The notes under the pieces were generated by a model, which searched no databases, was not told the origin of the DNA, and worked only from the letters and a program-made list of their open reading frames with translations. This document shows positions 14,986 through 22,672 of a stretch of DNA of 26,048 nt, one piece after another (positions within the stretch are counted from its first letter, which is position 1; every line of letters begins with the position of its first letter). The translations under genes were made by a program, and so were the position numbers. Source of the DNA: an uncultured Prevotella sp. (GTDB lineage: Bacteria; Bacteroidota; Bacteroidia; Bacteroidales; Bacteroidaceae); the NCBI GenBank assembly GCA_900557255.1, contig USSA01000029.1, positions 1 to 26,048 on the forward strand. Reading direction: 5' to 3'.

Positions 14986-16527
14986 TTATAGTCCTTTTCC
15001 CATGTGAGGATGCAATACTTCTTGGTTCATGGCAGCTTCAAAGTTTCTCGCCGCCACATCCATCGGTGTATCTACTCCTGGTTTGAAATAGGGACGAGGC
15101 GGTGGAGGTACTGCACCATGATGATGGTCAACAATCACCACCGGACTACCGTGTGGTCGGTGTAGTTCACTGCCGACTTCCGCTGCCACACCCAATCCTG
15201 CTAATAATGCAGCTCCTATCTTGGTTCCCAAACTGGTGCGGTCTTTCATATCCACCTCACCGAATATCTTGGAAAAGAGTTTCATGCGATGGTAGTCATC
15301 CACAGCCATGAACTTGTCATACTGCTTCTGCGTTATCTCGTGGCTTACTCGTTCTCCGTTAATGATGGCGGTCATGCGGTACTTGCCTTCCTGCTCCGCT
15401 GGCTCCACTCGTATCTCACCAACTGTTACTTCTCTGCCATGCTTGCCCTCACGGAACCATCCCTTACTCTCGTCCAAATCCTGGCCATCCACAACACCTA
15501 CTTTGTTGTTCACTGGCTCTTGCTGTACTTGCAATGGTTCTACTGTTGACTGCAACTTCATCTTGCCATCCAACTCCTGCTGCACCTCTGGACGCAAACT
15601 GATATGGATGCGCTCTTTGCTATTGAGCATATCCATTGTTATCTTGTCTGCGAAATCATCCTTGATAACATTGTTCAGTATCTCCAGTCGTTTGGCTACT
15701 GCCGCTTGCTTGACGGAATTGTTGGTCAATGCCTTCAATTCATCATCGGTCAAGTCATACACCATATCACTCTTGGTGCTTTCTGATTGGATGGTGAGTG
15801 TCTTTGCCTTCTCATCGATGATGATACCGTGTGAAGACAGGCATTCCTGCCATTGATCGTTGGAGAAATATACAGGTGAGCTTATCAGTTCCTTGTAGGG
15901 TTTGGCTGGTTCTTGACTTCTTGGACGTGTTTCTACAGGTGTCATCACGGCTTGCAGGTTTTGTAATACGTCTGCTTGTGATGCTACTTGTTGCTGTCCT
16001 TTATAGTAAAAGCCATAACCTCCAGAGGTTAACTCACCAGGTTTCAGTCTTCTGTCAGGTCTTTCCGCTACCATCGGTGCTCCTGCATAGAACATCTGTC
16101 CACCGACTCTGCGTAGATGATAGCCGTCCTGCATTCTCGGTGTCCAACCTAAAAACTCTGGACTCCATCCCAACCGTCCGTACTCTCCAGCACCAATCCT
16201 ATATCCATGCAGCCCCATAGCCACTCTTCCGTTAGCATTCCTTGCATGGACAAGGTTTCTCGGCATATAGAAGTCTTTGCCTATGATGCTGGTAAAGGTG
16301 TTATATGCCTTCTTGTTAGCAGAGTTGGTTCCCCAATCAGTCAATGCCAACATCTGTTTCTCGGTGAGGTTATAGGTCAGAAGTGGGGAATCGTGTCCCT
16401 GCACCACTAACTGATAACCATCACCATTGGCTATGATATGGGCTTGCATACCATTGCGCATCAGGATGTCACGCATCTCTTGCTGCAAGTCCATCTGTCT
16501 TGGATTCAAGTTCTTTCTTATCGCCAT
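14986..16527 (-). CDS. triple-repeat hypothetical protein of the transfer operon, 513 aa
   Basis: Not assigned to a named family. The protein contains three divergent copies of one module: beta strands, then a (Y)xLTxxxxxALT helix, then a helix ending in IIGKDF-like. Copies are near residues 30-88 (TYNLTEKQMLALTDW...IIGKDFY), 225-297 (VYDLTDDELKALTNN...VIKDDF) and 375-430 (SHEITQKQYDKFMAV...IFGEVDM). Between copies 1 and 2 lies a Gly/Tyr/Arg-rich stretch (GLHGYRIGAGEYGRLGW). Near the end there is a Gly/Ala hydrophobic segment (IGAALLAGLGVAAEVG) and a His/Pro-rich tail (DHHHGAVPPPPRPYF). No signal peptide. The repeat suggests a protein- or DNA-binding scaffold. It lies 12 nt upstream of the Toprim gene. 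Confidence 0.65.
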   Translation of the reverse strand: MAIRKNLNPRQMDLQQEMRDILMRNGMQAHIIANGDGYQLVVQGHDSPLLTYNLTEKQMLALTDWGTNSANKKAYNTFTSIIGKDFYMPRNLVHARNANGRVAMGLHGYRIGAGEYGRLGWSPEFLGWTPRMQDGYHLRRVGGQMFYAGAPMVAERPDRRLKPGELTSGGYGFYYKGQQQVASQADVLQNLQAVMTPVETRPRSQEPAKPYKELISSPVYFSNDQWQECLSSHGIIIDEKAKTLTIQSESTKSDMVYDLTDDELKALTNNSVKQAAVAKRLEILNNVIKDDFADKITMDMLNSKERIHISLRPEVQQELDGKMKLQSTVEPLQVQQEPVNNKVGVVDGQDLDESKGWFREGKHGREVTVGEIRVEPAEQEGKYRMTAIINGERVSHEITQKQYDKFMAVDDYHRMKLFSKIFGEVDMKDRTSLGTKIGAALLAGLGVAAEVGSELHRPHGSPVVIVDHHHGAVPPPPRPYFKPGVDTPMDVAARNFEAAMNQEVLHPHMGKGL

Positions 16528-16539
16528 AGCATGATTGTA

Positions 16540-16764
16540 TTAAGCGTTCTCTGTTTCCATTCCTTGCTCCAACAGCTCGTCCTTGTACTTCACAAACCGT
16601 TCCGCACTCTCGTTGCCGATACACAGGGCGTGTTCCTTGCAGTATTCCTCATACTCGTTCTGCCATTCCTCACTGAAATGGTTCACATAATCAAGCCAAC
16701 CGTATTCACCGCTCTGCATCTTCTCCACGAGGATGTCTTCTGTATAATATGGTCCTTTTCTCAT
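16540..16764 (-). CDS. small acidic hypothetical protein, 74 aa
   Basis: Not recognised. The protein starts MRKGPYYTEDILVEKMQSGE, is rich in Glu, Tyr and Trp (WLDYVNHFSEEWQNEYEEYC) and is predicted to be all-helical. It sits in the operon between the DUF4099 gene (26 nt upstream) and the triple-repeat gene (12 nt downstream). Codon choice and spacing fit a real gene; the function is unknown. Confidence 0.6.
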   Translation of the reverse strand: MRKGPYYTEDILVEKMQSGEYGWLDYVNHFSEEWQNEYEEYCKEHALCIGNESAERFVKYKDELLEQGMETENA

Positions 16765-16790
16765 TTCTTCCCTAAGTTTGATGTTTCACG

Positions 16791-17549
16791 TTACTTCCTT
16801 GCGACAGCCGATGCATGTCTTCCGGCAGCTTTCTTTTGCTCATTCCATAACTCTTCGGTATATTCCTCCTCTGGAACATAGTCGAGGTTGCCATCATCGT
16901 CCATCACCCAACAGCCATAGATGCCGAAGGTATATTTGTCCCACTCTCGCTTGCCCTCCTTGCGCCACTGCTCACCATCACCGTTGGCGAAGCGGATGCC
17001 TGTGTCGCTCTTCAGGTCGATGCCTACGGTCACAGGTTCATCTTCTACGGCAAATGTCAGTGCCTCGCCATTTTGGATGCTCTTTAGCTCCGTTCCTCCA
17101 AGACTGAGTTCGTCAGATAGCACCTGCAAGTTTCTACCAATCACAGGTGTCGGCACAGCCATCACTTGGTTGGTCTCTCCGTCAATCTGCACGAATGCCT
17201 TGATAGGATTGCCATCGGGAATATTCACATTTGCCACAACTGCCTTGCCCTGCTTCAATAGTTCCTGCTGCTCCTTGGTGAATTTGTCCAATGGGGCATA
17301 CTTCAAAACAGGATAGAACATCACATCTACGTTTCCATCTGCCATTCTCACCAAGGCAAACCGTGTTCTGCTCTTGATGCTATATCCCTCGTTTACTTCC
17401 ATTTTCACAGGCAACACTGGCGATGGACGACCATTGCTGATGTCCTCCAAGGCATGCATCGGCAGGTCTTCTATCATCTCATGGGTGAGACCGAACTTGG
17501 CAAGTGTCTGGTACGGCACTTCGCTTTCTTCAAATGAGTTTCTTTTCAT
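16791..17549 (-). CDS. DUF4099/DUF3945-like protein, first gene of the long operon
   Basis: A 252-aa protein starting MKRNSFEESEVPYQTLAKFG. The N-terminal ~90 residues match DUF4099: SEVPYQTLAKFGLTHEMIED, NGRPSPVLPV, TRFALVRMADGNVDVMFYPV. The middle matches the DUF3945-like pattern (FVQIDGETNQVMAVPTPVIG, ELKSIQNGEALTF, VGIDLKSDTGIRF). The C-terminus is acidic (DYVPEEEYTEELW) and ends ASAVARK. Both domains are characteristic of Bacteroidales conjugative elements; the function is unknown. An in-frame codon at 17609 could extend it, but the promoter box at 17591-17598 would then lie inside the gene, so the ATG at 17549 is preferred. Confidence 0.75.
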   Translation of the reverse strand: MKRNSFEESEVPYQTLAKFGLTHEMIEDLPMHALEDISNGRPSPVLPVKMEVNEGYSIKSRTRFALVRMADGNVDVMFYPVLKYAPLDKFTKEQQELLKQGKAVVANVNIPDGNPIKAFVQIDGETNQVMAVPTPVIGRNLQVLSDELSLGGTELKSIQNGEALTFAVEDEPVTVGIDLKSDTGIRFANGDGEQWRKEGKREWDKYTFGIYGCWVMDDDGNLDYVPEEEYTEELWNEQKKAAGRHASAVARK

Positions 17550-17590
17550 ATTCTGATTATATTTTGAATGATACTTTGCATATTGCCATG

Positions 17591-17598
17591 CAAAGTTA
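17591..17598 (-). promoter_or_regulatory. promoter of the long minus-strand operon (TAACTTTG)
   Basis: Minus-strand 17598-17591 is TAACTTTG, a full match to the Bacteroidetes -7 box. A CTTG (-33-like, consensus TTTG) lies 18 nt upstream, close to the usual spacing. Transcription would start near 17585, leaving about 36 nt of leader before the ATG at 17549. Confidence 0.7.
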
Positions 17599-17754
17599 AG
17601 TCTTCGCACATGAATACAAGAAAGCCTATGCTCCGTCGTCCAATCTTTTCCGTTTTATTATGATTATATCATCACTTCATACTCTCAATCATACTTTAAT
17701 CTTATTTTATGTTATACTTTTATAGCATCGACAATCACTCCTGATTTCTTTCCC

Positions 17755-17762
17755 TAACTTTG
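17755..17762 (+). promoter_or_regulatory. promoter-like box of the divergent M23 gene (TAACTTTG)
   Basis: TAACTTTG lies only 4 nt before the ATG at 17767. If it is the -7 box, the mRNA would start at or beside the start codon and be leaderless. No convincing -33 element or ribosome-binding site is visible. The 217-nt gap between the two divergent starts also holds ATGATTATATCAT (17660-17672), a possible operator. Confidence 0.5.
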
Positions 17763-17766
17763 CACC

Positions 17767-18420
17767 ATGAAAAGGAAAACAGTGGCATTATGGGTAATAA
17801 GTTGTCTGGCGGTATCGAGTGCAAAAGCGCAGTTCAATACCGTCAGCGACAACGTATGCCGTTACAAAGTCAAGAAAGTGGAGGAGAAGTTTCTGCCTCC
17901 TGCCAATCAACCTGTAGATTCTATACAAGCAAATCTACTTCAACAGGAAACAGACTCTGTGGATAGCAAACAAAAACAGTGGACAAGTAGCTATCCAAGC
18001 TTCACTTATCCACTGAAATCAATCAAAGTCACCAGTCCTTACGGCTATCGTCGTGACCCTATCACAGGTAAACTATCATGGCACAACGGTTTGGATCTTC
18101 GTGCGAAGAACGAACCTGCCTATGCCATGATGGATGGTATTGTCGAAAAGGTAGGGTATGACAATCGTTCTGGCAACTATGTTACATTGCGGCATGGCAA
18201 GTTTTATATCAGCTATTGTCATTTGTCTTCAATCATAGTTCGTAAAGGAGAATATGTTTATCCTGGTATCATAGTTGGTGTAACAGGTAATACCGGTCGT
18301 AGTACAGGCAGCCATCTCCACCTTACATGCAAAAAGGATGGCAAGAGTTTCAATCCTACCATCCTTTTGAATCTTATTGAAAAGTCTTTTGCGTTGTCAG
18401 CTTTATCAATGAGTAAATGA
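17767..18420 (+). CDS. secreted M23 (LytM-type) peptidoglycan endopeptidase
   Basis: A 217-aa protein with a signal peptide (MKRKTVALWVISCLAVSSAK, cleavage near AKAQ). A linker of about 55 residues follows, then a complete M23 domain (residues about 80-205): TSPYGYRRDPITGK, HNGLDLRA (zinc His and Asp), YCHLSS (His) and GSHLHL (the HxH pair). All catalytic residues are present, unlike the M23-like protein at 10390-11217. It is exported to the periplasm and should cut peptide cross-links in peptidoglycan, probably to let a mating channel through. It is transcribed divergently from the long operon. Its stop is 9 nt from the end of the converging fragment at 18430, with no terminator between them. 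Confidence 0.85.
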   Translation: MKRKTVALWVISCLAVSSAKAQFNTVSDNVCRYKVKKVEEKFLPPANQPVDSIQANLLQQETDSVDSKQKQWTSSYPSFTYPLKSIKVTSPYGYRRDPITGKLSWHNGLDLRAKNEPAYAMMDGIVEKVGYDNRSGNYVTLRHGKFYISYCHLSSIIVRKGEYVYPGIIVGVTGNTGRSTGSHLHLTCKKDGKSFNPTILLNLIEKSFALSALSMSK

Positions 18421-18429
18421 GAGAGTCGT

Positions 18430-18843
18430 TTACCTAACTCTTACACCTTTACCATTCAGAACTTCACCTCTAATATCATCAGTTTTACATAAATACAAGT
18501 CGTAGCCAATGGCTGTAATATCGCAATATCTTGGAGGAGTAATGGCTTTTCCACTTGGTGACATCAACCCATACCAACCAAGTTCTGCTTCATATTTTTT
18601 GCAATTTGCAGTCTTTTGATAAGGTGTTGGTTCTGCTTCTTCGGTCTCTCCCGTTAGATTTCCGTCATCATCATAGTTCTTTGCCGTAGTATATCGTATT
18701 TCATCGGTGTCATACAATAATCTGTCAACATTACTAATCAAGAAATCGTCAATCAACTCACCTTGCAAATTGTATTTGCGAAGAGTGTGGTCTTTCATTG
18801 TTGCTGTAATGTTACCACCAGCCACCCAAATGTCTGCTTCCAT
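18430..18843 (-). CDS. WG-repeat-like protein, short or 5'-truncated
   Basis: A 137-aa product from the ATG at 18843 (a TTG at 18852 is also in frame). The C-terminal half has one recognisable WG-type beta repeat: GWYGLMSPSGKAITPPRYCD. The N-terminal half (DIWVAGGNITATMKDHTLRK) resembles degenerate repeats of the same kind. The frame stays open and protein-like for about 17 more codons upstream to a TGA near 18904, with no standard start codon and no ribosome-binding site. The gene may therefore be the detached 3' end of a longer WG-repeat gene. WG repeats usually act as binding modules. It is the last gene of the AT-rich operon. Confidence 0.5.
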   Translation of the reverse strand: MEADIWVAGGNITATMKDHTLRKYNLQGELIDDFLISNVDRLLYDTDEIRYTTAKNYDDDGNLTGETEEAEPTPYQKTANCKKYEAELGWYGLMSPSGKAITPPRYCDITAIGYDLYLCKTDDIRGEVLNGKGVRVR

Positions 18844-18911
18844 AAAAGGCAATATTGGTTTCAGATTTTCTGTAAGGAACTGCGCTACTATACCCCTTAT
18901 ATTTCAAGCTA

Positions 18912-19688
18912 TTAATCTAAAGGATATGATTTCAAAAACTTATTGAATTCATCAGCACGTTTTGATATGCTGATTGCGGTTTTTGCTTCTTTTATCATGG
19001 TGTTGAGATATGGGCTTGAACAGTCATTATTATTGAAATACAATTTCATATAAGGAAGGTTTGATAGTTTTTGGTCTGCCTCAGAAATATATCTGTCTTT
19101 CAACGCAGGCATGGTTGCTGAAGGTATTTTCTTAAAAGCGTCCAATACAATGTTTCTCACCTCTTCGTATGTTCGGCTATAATATGACAATAATGTATCC
19201 CATTCTTTATAGTCTTTTTTTATAGTCTGATTGGCTATGTTTGCAAAATTCTTCCTTAGCGTATTTATTTTACTTTTGGAACATTTGAGGTTCATATATG
19301 TAATGATGACCTGTATTGTCATCGTATCAACACGTCCCAATTGTTTTTGGGCAGAAAGTAGTTGAGAACGAAGGTCGCCTAACATTTTAGAACTATCAAT
19401 ACTATCTGACTTCATCTTGTTGATAACGACATTCAACTTTGTGCATTCAGAATTAACAGCTTGTAGTTTTTTAAAAGTCTGTTCATTGATCTTTTCTCTA
19501 TTTGAAATCAACGTATCTTTTGATACTATTATCTTGTTTAAACTTGTAATGCTATCATTCAAATGCTTAACACTTTCTTCCATTGCTTTCCATTTGTTCA
19601 TCGATATAGTGACAGTAACATCTTCTTGTGCATAAGAGCAAGTGCAAGAAATCATTGTAACGAAGAATAAAATAATATTTCTAAACAT
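18912..19688 (-). CDS. secreted coiled-coil protein, 258 aa
   Basis: Not recognised. A signal peptide (MFRNIILFFVTMISCTCSYA, cleavage before QED) is followed by a long coiled coil (about residues 40-120, with heptad-like spacing in SVKHLNDSITSLNKIIVSKD and LGDLRSQLLSAQKQLG) and a helical C-terminal domain (YKEWDTLLSYYSRTYEEV). It would be periplasmic or attached outside the inner membrane. It lies 15 nt after the 335-aa membrane protein and is clearly part of the same operon. It may sense or bridge the envelope for the S8/GTPase system (inference). Confidence 0.65.
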   Translation of the reverse strand: MFRNIILFFVTMISCTCSYAQEDVTVTISMNKWKAMEESVKHLNDSITSLNKIIVSKDTLISNREKINEQTFKKLQAVNSECTKLNVVINKMKSDSIDSSKMLGDLRSQLLSAQKQLGRVDTMTIQVIITYMNLKCSKSKINTLRKNFANIANQTIKKDYKEWDTLLSYYSRTYEEVRNIVLDAFKKIPSATMPALKDRYISEADQKLSNLPYMKLYFNNNDCSSPYLNTMIKEAKTAISISKRADEFNKFLKSYPLD

Positions 19689-19703
19689 AATATTTTACGA
19701 TTT

Positions 19704-20711
19704 TCAATTATAAAACTCATCCTGACCAAGAGAACCATCTATTAACCTTTTCTTTAGTTCCTCTTTCTTTCCAGAGTTTCCCAAATAAGTACTTATATAA
19801 TTATAAACTGTTGTGTTAAAATCAGAATAAGACTTATAATCGTTAAAATTGTATTTGTCTAAAACATAAGAAACGAAACTGTTCAATAGTGTATATTGCT
19901 CATCTAGCAAGTCTCTTCTTATTGCATTTGTCTCATCACTGTTTCCATAATAAGATACGTATTCTGGTATTTTATTATTCAGAATATTTTTTAAAGCTGA
20001 TAGATATGTATTATATCCCTTAATGCCACCGCAATACAACTTACTGTTTCTTTTTAGATAAGCCAAGTGAGAGGCTTGTATTGCAGACGGCAACTCTTTT
20101 AATTTTTGAACTAAAGCGACACAATTTTTCAGCTTGTCATCATTAAGATATACCCCGGCCTGTCTTACTCTATTTTTGGTTATTTCCAAATTTTTGTAAT
20201 CTGTACTATAAGCAAGTTGCCAAGCATTGTCATAATTGTCTATCACTTTTAAGACATCATCTAATTGTTTGATGTATTTAGAATTTGGTTCAACAACAAG
20301 ATTCCCTTTAGAATTTTCAAAATGCTTTAGTTGGTAAATTCTATTCTTCATGAAATGGTGACTCCATTCAGGAGTATTCCAAACGGATGCTGCAAATGAA
20401 GAGTTACATCTTGAAATGAATAATGGAATGTATTTTATAAGTGCATCTTCTATACGAAGATCCAAAGTGTCTCTTCCAACAAGTTTTTCAACTTCATCCC
20501 TGTTGATCATATAAAGAACATCTGCATATTGAATTTCAAGAGAATCACTCGTTAGTAATTTTATTTCCTTACACAAAGCTTTATTGTGTGAATTTTCAAA
20601 AACAAATTGTTTCGGTGGGTCCATTACTGTATTTTTATAATACAAAATAGCTCCTATAGCCAATAGGATGGCCCCAACAATTAATATTGATTTGATAATA
20701 ATTCTTTTCAT
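19704..20711 (-). CDS. single-pass membrane protein, 335 aa, unknown
   Basis: Not recognised. The N-terminus MKRIIIKSILIVGAILLAIG provides one membrane helix (about residues 5-25) and is more likely an anchor than a cleaved signal, as no good cleavage site follows. The remaining 310 residues are helical and presumably periplasmic (KYIKQLDDVLKVIDNYDNAW, KLKELPSAIQASHLAYLK). The end is basic then acidic (RLIDGSLGQDEFYN). The gene starts 12 nt after the zinc-ribbon gene and belongs to the same operon. Its topology matches the secreted coiled-coil protein downstream, so the two may interact outside the cytoplasmic membrane (inference). Confidence 0.65.
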   Translation of the reverse strand: MKRIIIKSILIVGAILLAIGAILYYKNTVMDPPKQFVFENSHNKALCKEIKLLTSDSLEIQYADVLYMINRDEVEKLVGRDTLDLRIEDALIKYIPLFISRCNSSFAASVWNTPEWSHHFMKNRIYQLKHFENSKGNLVVEPNSKYIKQLDDVLKVIDNYDNAWQLAYSTDYKNLEITKNRVRQAGVYLNDDKLKNCVALVQKLKELPSAIQASHLAYLKRNSKLYCGGIKGYNTYLSALKNILNNKIPEYVSYYGNSDETNAIRRDLLDEQYTLLNSFVSYVLDKYNFNDYKSYSDFNTTVYNYISTYLGNSGKKEELKKRLIDGSLGQDEFYN

Positions 20712-20723
20712 ATCTACTTAATT

Positions 20724-22670
20724 CTAACCCAACCCATGTATTTTACCTCCACCGGTCGAAGAGCCACCTCCAGTTGAAGAACTTCCACCAGTCGAAGAGC
20801 CACCTCCAGTTGAAGAACCTCCACCAGTCGAAGAGCCGCCTCCAGTCGAAGAACCACCACCAGTCGAAGAGCCTCCACCAGTTGTAGAACCACCACCAGT
20901 CGAAGAGTCACCACCAGTCAATGAACTTTTTGTATAATTTTTTATGTTTATTTTATTATCGCCAGGCTTATTATATAATTGACCATTATTCAATCCCTCT
21001 CTTGCCACTTTGAGTATGTCTTTCCAATAAGAAATATTCAAATTCTGAATTTGAGGATCCCAATAATTTATAATTTTTGAAAATTTTCTATTATTAATAT
21101 CGTCAAATAACTCAGCAAGTTTATTTGAGATCATTTGCATATCATCTCTATTCCAACATTTAGTATTTTGTTTGAGATATTTTATCTCGTCTTCGGACAT
21201 AGCCTTATTACATTCGCTGCATTCCCCATTAATCATATCTTTTCCACATGTAGGACATTGAGAATATGTTTTACAATTAGGACAACTCTCTCCTTGATAT
21301 TCCTTCCCACATCTTTCGCATTTTGATATTTCTTCTGAAAACATTCCATGATATAACCAAGCACAAGATGAAATTATTCCGATACAAGCAAATAAGAAAA
21401 CCACCAATCCGATTGCTATTTTTTTCCATCCATATCCATTCTTCACAAGAATAAATGCTTTCTTGCTATTGGAAAAATGGTCTATCTTATATCCTGCAAT
21501 AGGTGATTTGTTCTCGTTATAATGAGTTGCTTCAAACGAGAAAGAAATAGCCTCATTAGGCACTTTGCAACCTTCAAAAATTAAATAATTGTATTTTTTA
21601 GGTAGTTTCTTTAAAGGTAAAGTTATTGGTCGCTTTACCTTTAATAAATTCAATGGTTTAAAACGAGCCTCTTCAAATCCTGTGACATCAACCACAATTA
21701 TAGCGGAAGTTAGTTCATGGATATTGAAACGATTATATCCATCTCTGTCTACTTCTTTATCATTAATCGTAATTTTTACAGACGAAGATGGTATTTGGGT
21801 ATCAGGAGCAGCCTTGTCACAGACTTGAAACCATGTCAAATCAACCTTGACATCCCATTCTAAATTAGCTAAACTAATTGTTTTTACAGGTTGATCTAAT
21901 ATAATTTTTTCTTTAATGGGCCAACATCCTTTTCTTGAAATATCAAGTATTATCTGTTGTCCTTCGTCAAACAAAAGACTTTGGGTAAATAGTTTCCCAT
22001 TTACCTTCATTGCTATATCCGATGGAACAGATTTAGGATACTCTAAAATGCAACTGTTTTTAAAGTCTGATTCGGTTAAATCTTTCAATCCTTCTTTTGG
22101 AGAAATTCCAGATTCTGCATCTATAAGCAATACTGCTTTATAATTGCAATAGTAATTTTGGAAAATGGATCCTAAAATTTCAGGCAAAGAAAACGGTGTG
22201 CCAGAACCATAATAACGATAGGCATATTGTCCTTCCGAATTTGGTTCTACGCTTGGTACAGAATGATTCTGCACTTGCTTTGGTCCATAATCAATGGAAC
22301 AAATTTGCTCAAGCTTTTGGTCATCTCGTTTTGTTTCTTGAAGAATCTCCTTGGTAGTGCGTAAAATATCAGCCAACTCCTTTCCATTTATATCCACAAA
22401 ACCAGGGACGACAATCATGGCAGAAATTAAATCACTGTCTCTTCCAGAAATATATTTATTAGTGCATATAAAAGCAACATCCTTTCCGAATGTAACGAAA
22501 TCGAAAAAGGTGGAATCAAACTTATCTTCTGATATTTTTTCAATATCAATGCATTTCAGATAGTTACGAGTGTCAAGTGCTTCGTTCTGCCATTGTTTTG
22601 CAGCTTCGCTTGAAAAGAGTATTTCTGCCCCAGAACTTACCCTGCTTACAATTATACCAATTTTATCCAT
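20724..22670 (-). CDS. membrane protein with two zinc-ribbon-like modules and an SSTGGG repeat tail
   Basis: A 648-aa protein of unknown family. Residues 1-410 are a large, probably cytosolic alpha/beta region (FGKDVAFICTNKYISGRDSD, AMIVVPGFVDINGKELADIL, and beta-rich SLANLEWDVKVDLTWF). A membrane helix lies at about 416-437. It is followed by eight cysteines in four CxxC pairs (C451/454, C463/466, C472/475, C484/487), forming two zinc-ribbon-like modules. A helical part (about 500-565) precedes about ten SSTGGG hexapeptides (584-642), and the protein ends KIHGLG. The flexible Ser/Thr/Gly tail is encoded by an 18-bp tandem repeat. The ribosome-binding site AGAGGA overlaps the end of the GTPase gene, 2 nt upstream, so the two are translated together. 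Likely a membrane partner of the GTPase. Confidence 0.7.
   Translation of the reverse strand: MDKIGIIVSRVSSGAEILFSSEAAKQWQNEALDTRNYLKCIDIEKISEDKFDSTFFDFVTFGKDVAFICTNKYISGRDSDLISAMIVVPGFVDINGKELADILRTTKEILQETKRDDQKLEQICSIDYGPKQVQNHSVPSVEPNSEGQYAYRYYGSGTPFSLPEILGSIFQNYYCNYKAVLLIDAESGISPKEGLKDLTESDFKNSCILEYPKSVPSDIAMKVNGKLFTQSLLFDEGQQIILDISRKGCWPIKEKIILDQPVKTISLANLEWDVKVDLTWFQVCDKAAPDTQIPSSSVKITINDKEVDRDGYNRFNIHELTSAIIVVDVTGFEEARFKPLNLLKVKRPITLPLKKLPKKYNYLIFEGCKVPNEAISFSFEATHYNENKSPIAGYKIDHFSNSKKAFILVKNGYGWKKIAIGLVVFLFACIGIISSCAWLYHGMFSEEISKCERCGKEYQGESCPNCKTYSQCPTCGKDMINGECSECNKAMSEDEIKYLKQNTKCWNRDDMQMISNKLAELFDDINNRKFSKIINYWDPQIQNLNISYWKDILKVAREGLNNGQLYNKPGDNKINIKNYTKSSLTGGDSSTGGGSTTGGGSSTGGGSSTGGGSSTGGGSSTGGGSSTGGSSSTGGGSSTGGGKIHGLG
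20746..20921 (-). repeat. 18-bp tandem repeat encoding SSTGGG
   Basis: About ten head-to-tail 18-bp units of the type CCACCAGTCGAAGAGCCT (plus strand), with third-position variants such as GTTGAA for GTCGAA. Read on the minus strand they encode the (SSTGGG)n tail of the 648-aa membrane protein. Because units are 18 bp, gain or loss of copies keeps the frame. Confidence 0.85.
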
Positions 22671-22672
22671 GA

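Noticed and set aside
17550..17609. Extending the DUF4099 gene to 17609
   Set aside because: This would place the TAACTTTG promoter box inside the coding region, and DUF4099 similarity begins at MKRNSFEE.
18421..18429. A terminator between the converging genes at 18420 and 18430
   Set aside because: The gap is 9 nt and contains no inverted repeat or T-run.
20714..20914. A 66-codon minus-strand frame made of repeated LRLVEVLQLE-like units
   Set aside because: It is the out-of-frame reading of the 18-bp SSTGGG repeat, not a separate repeat protein.
20746..20921. Regular direct repeats considered as a CRISPR array
   Set aside because: The 18-bp units are contiguous with no spacers and are in frame within a coding region.
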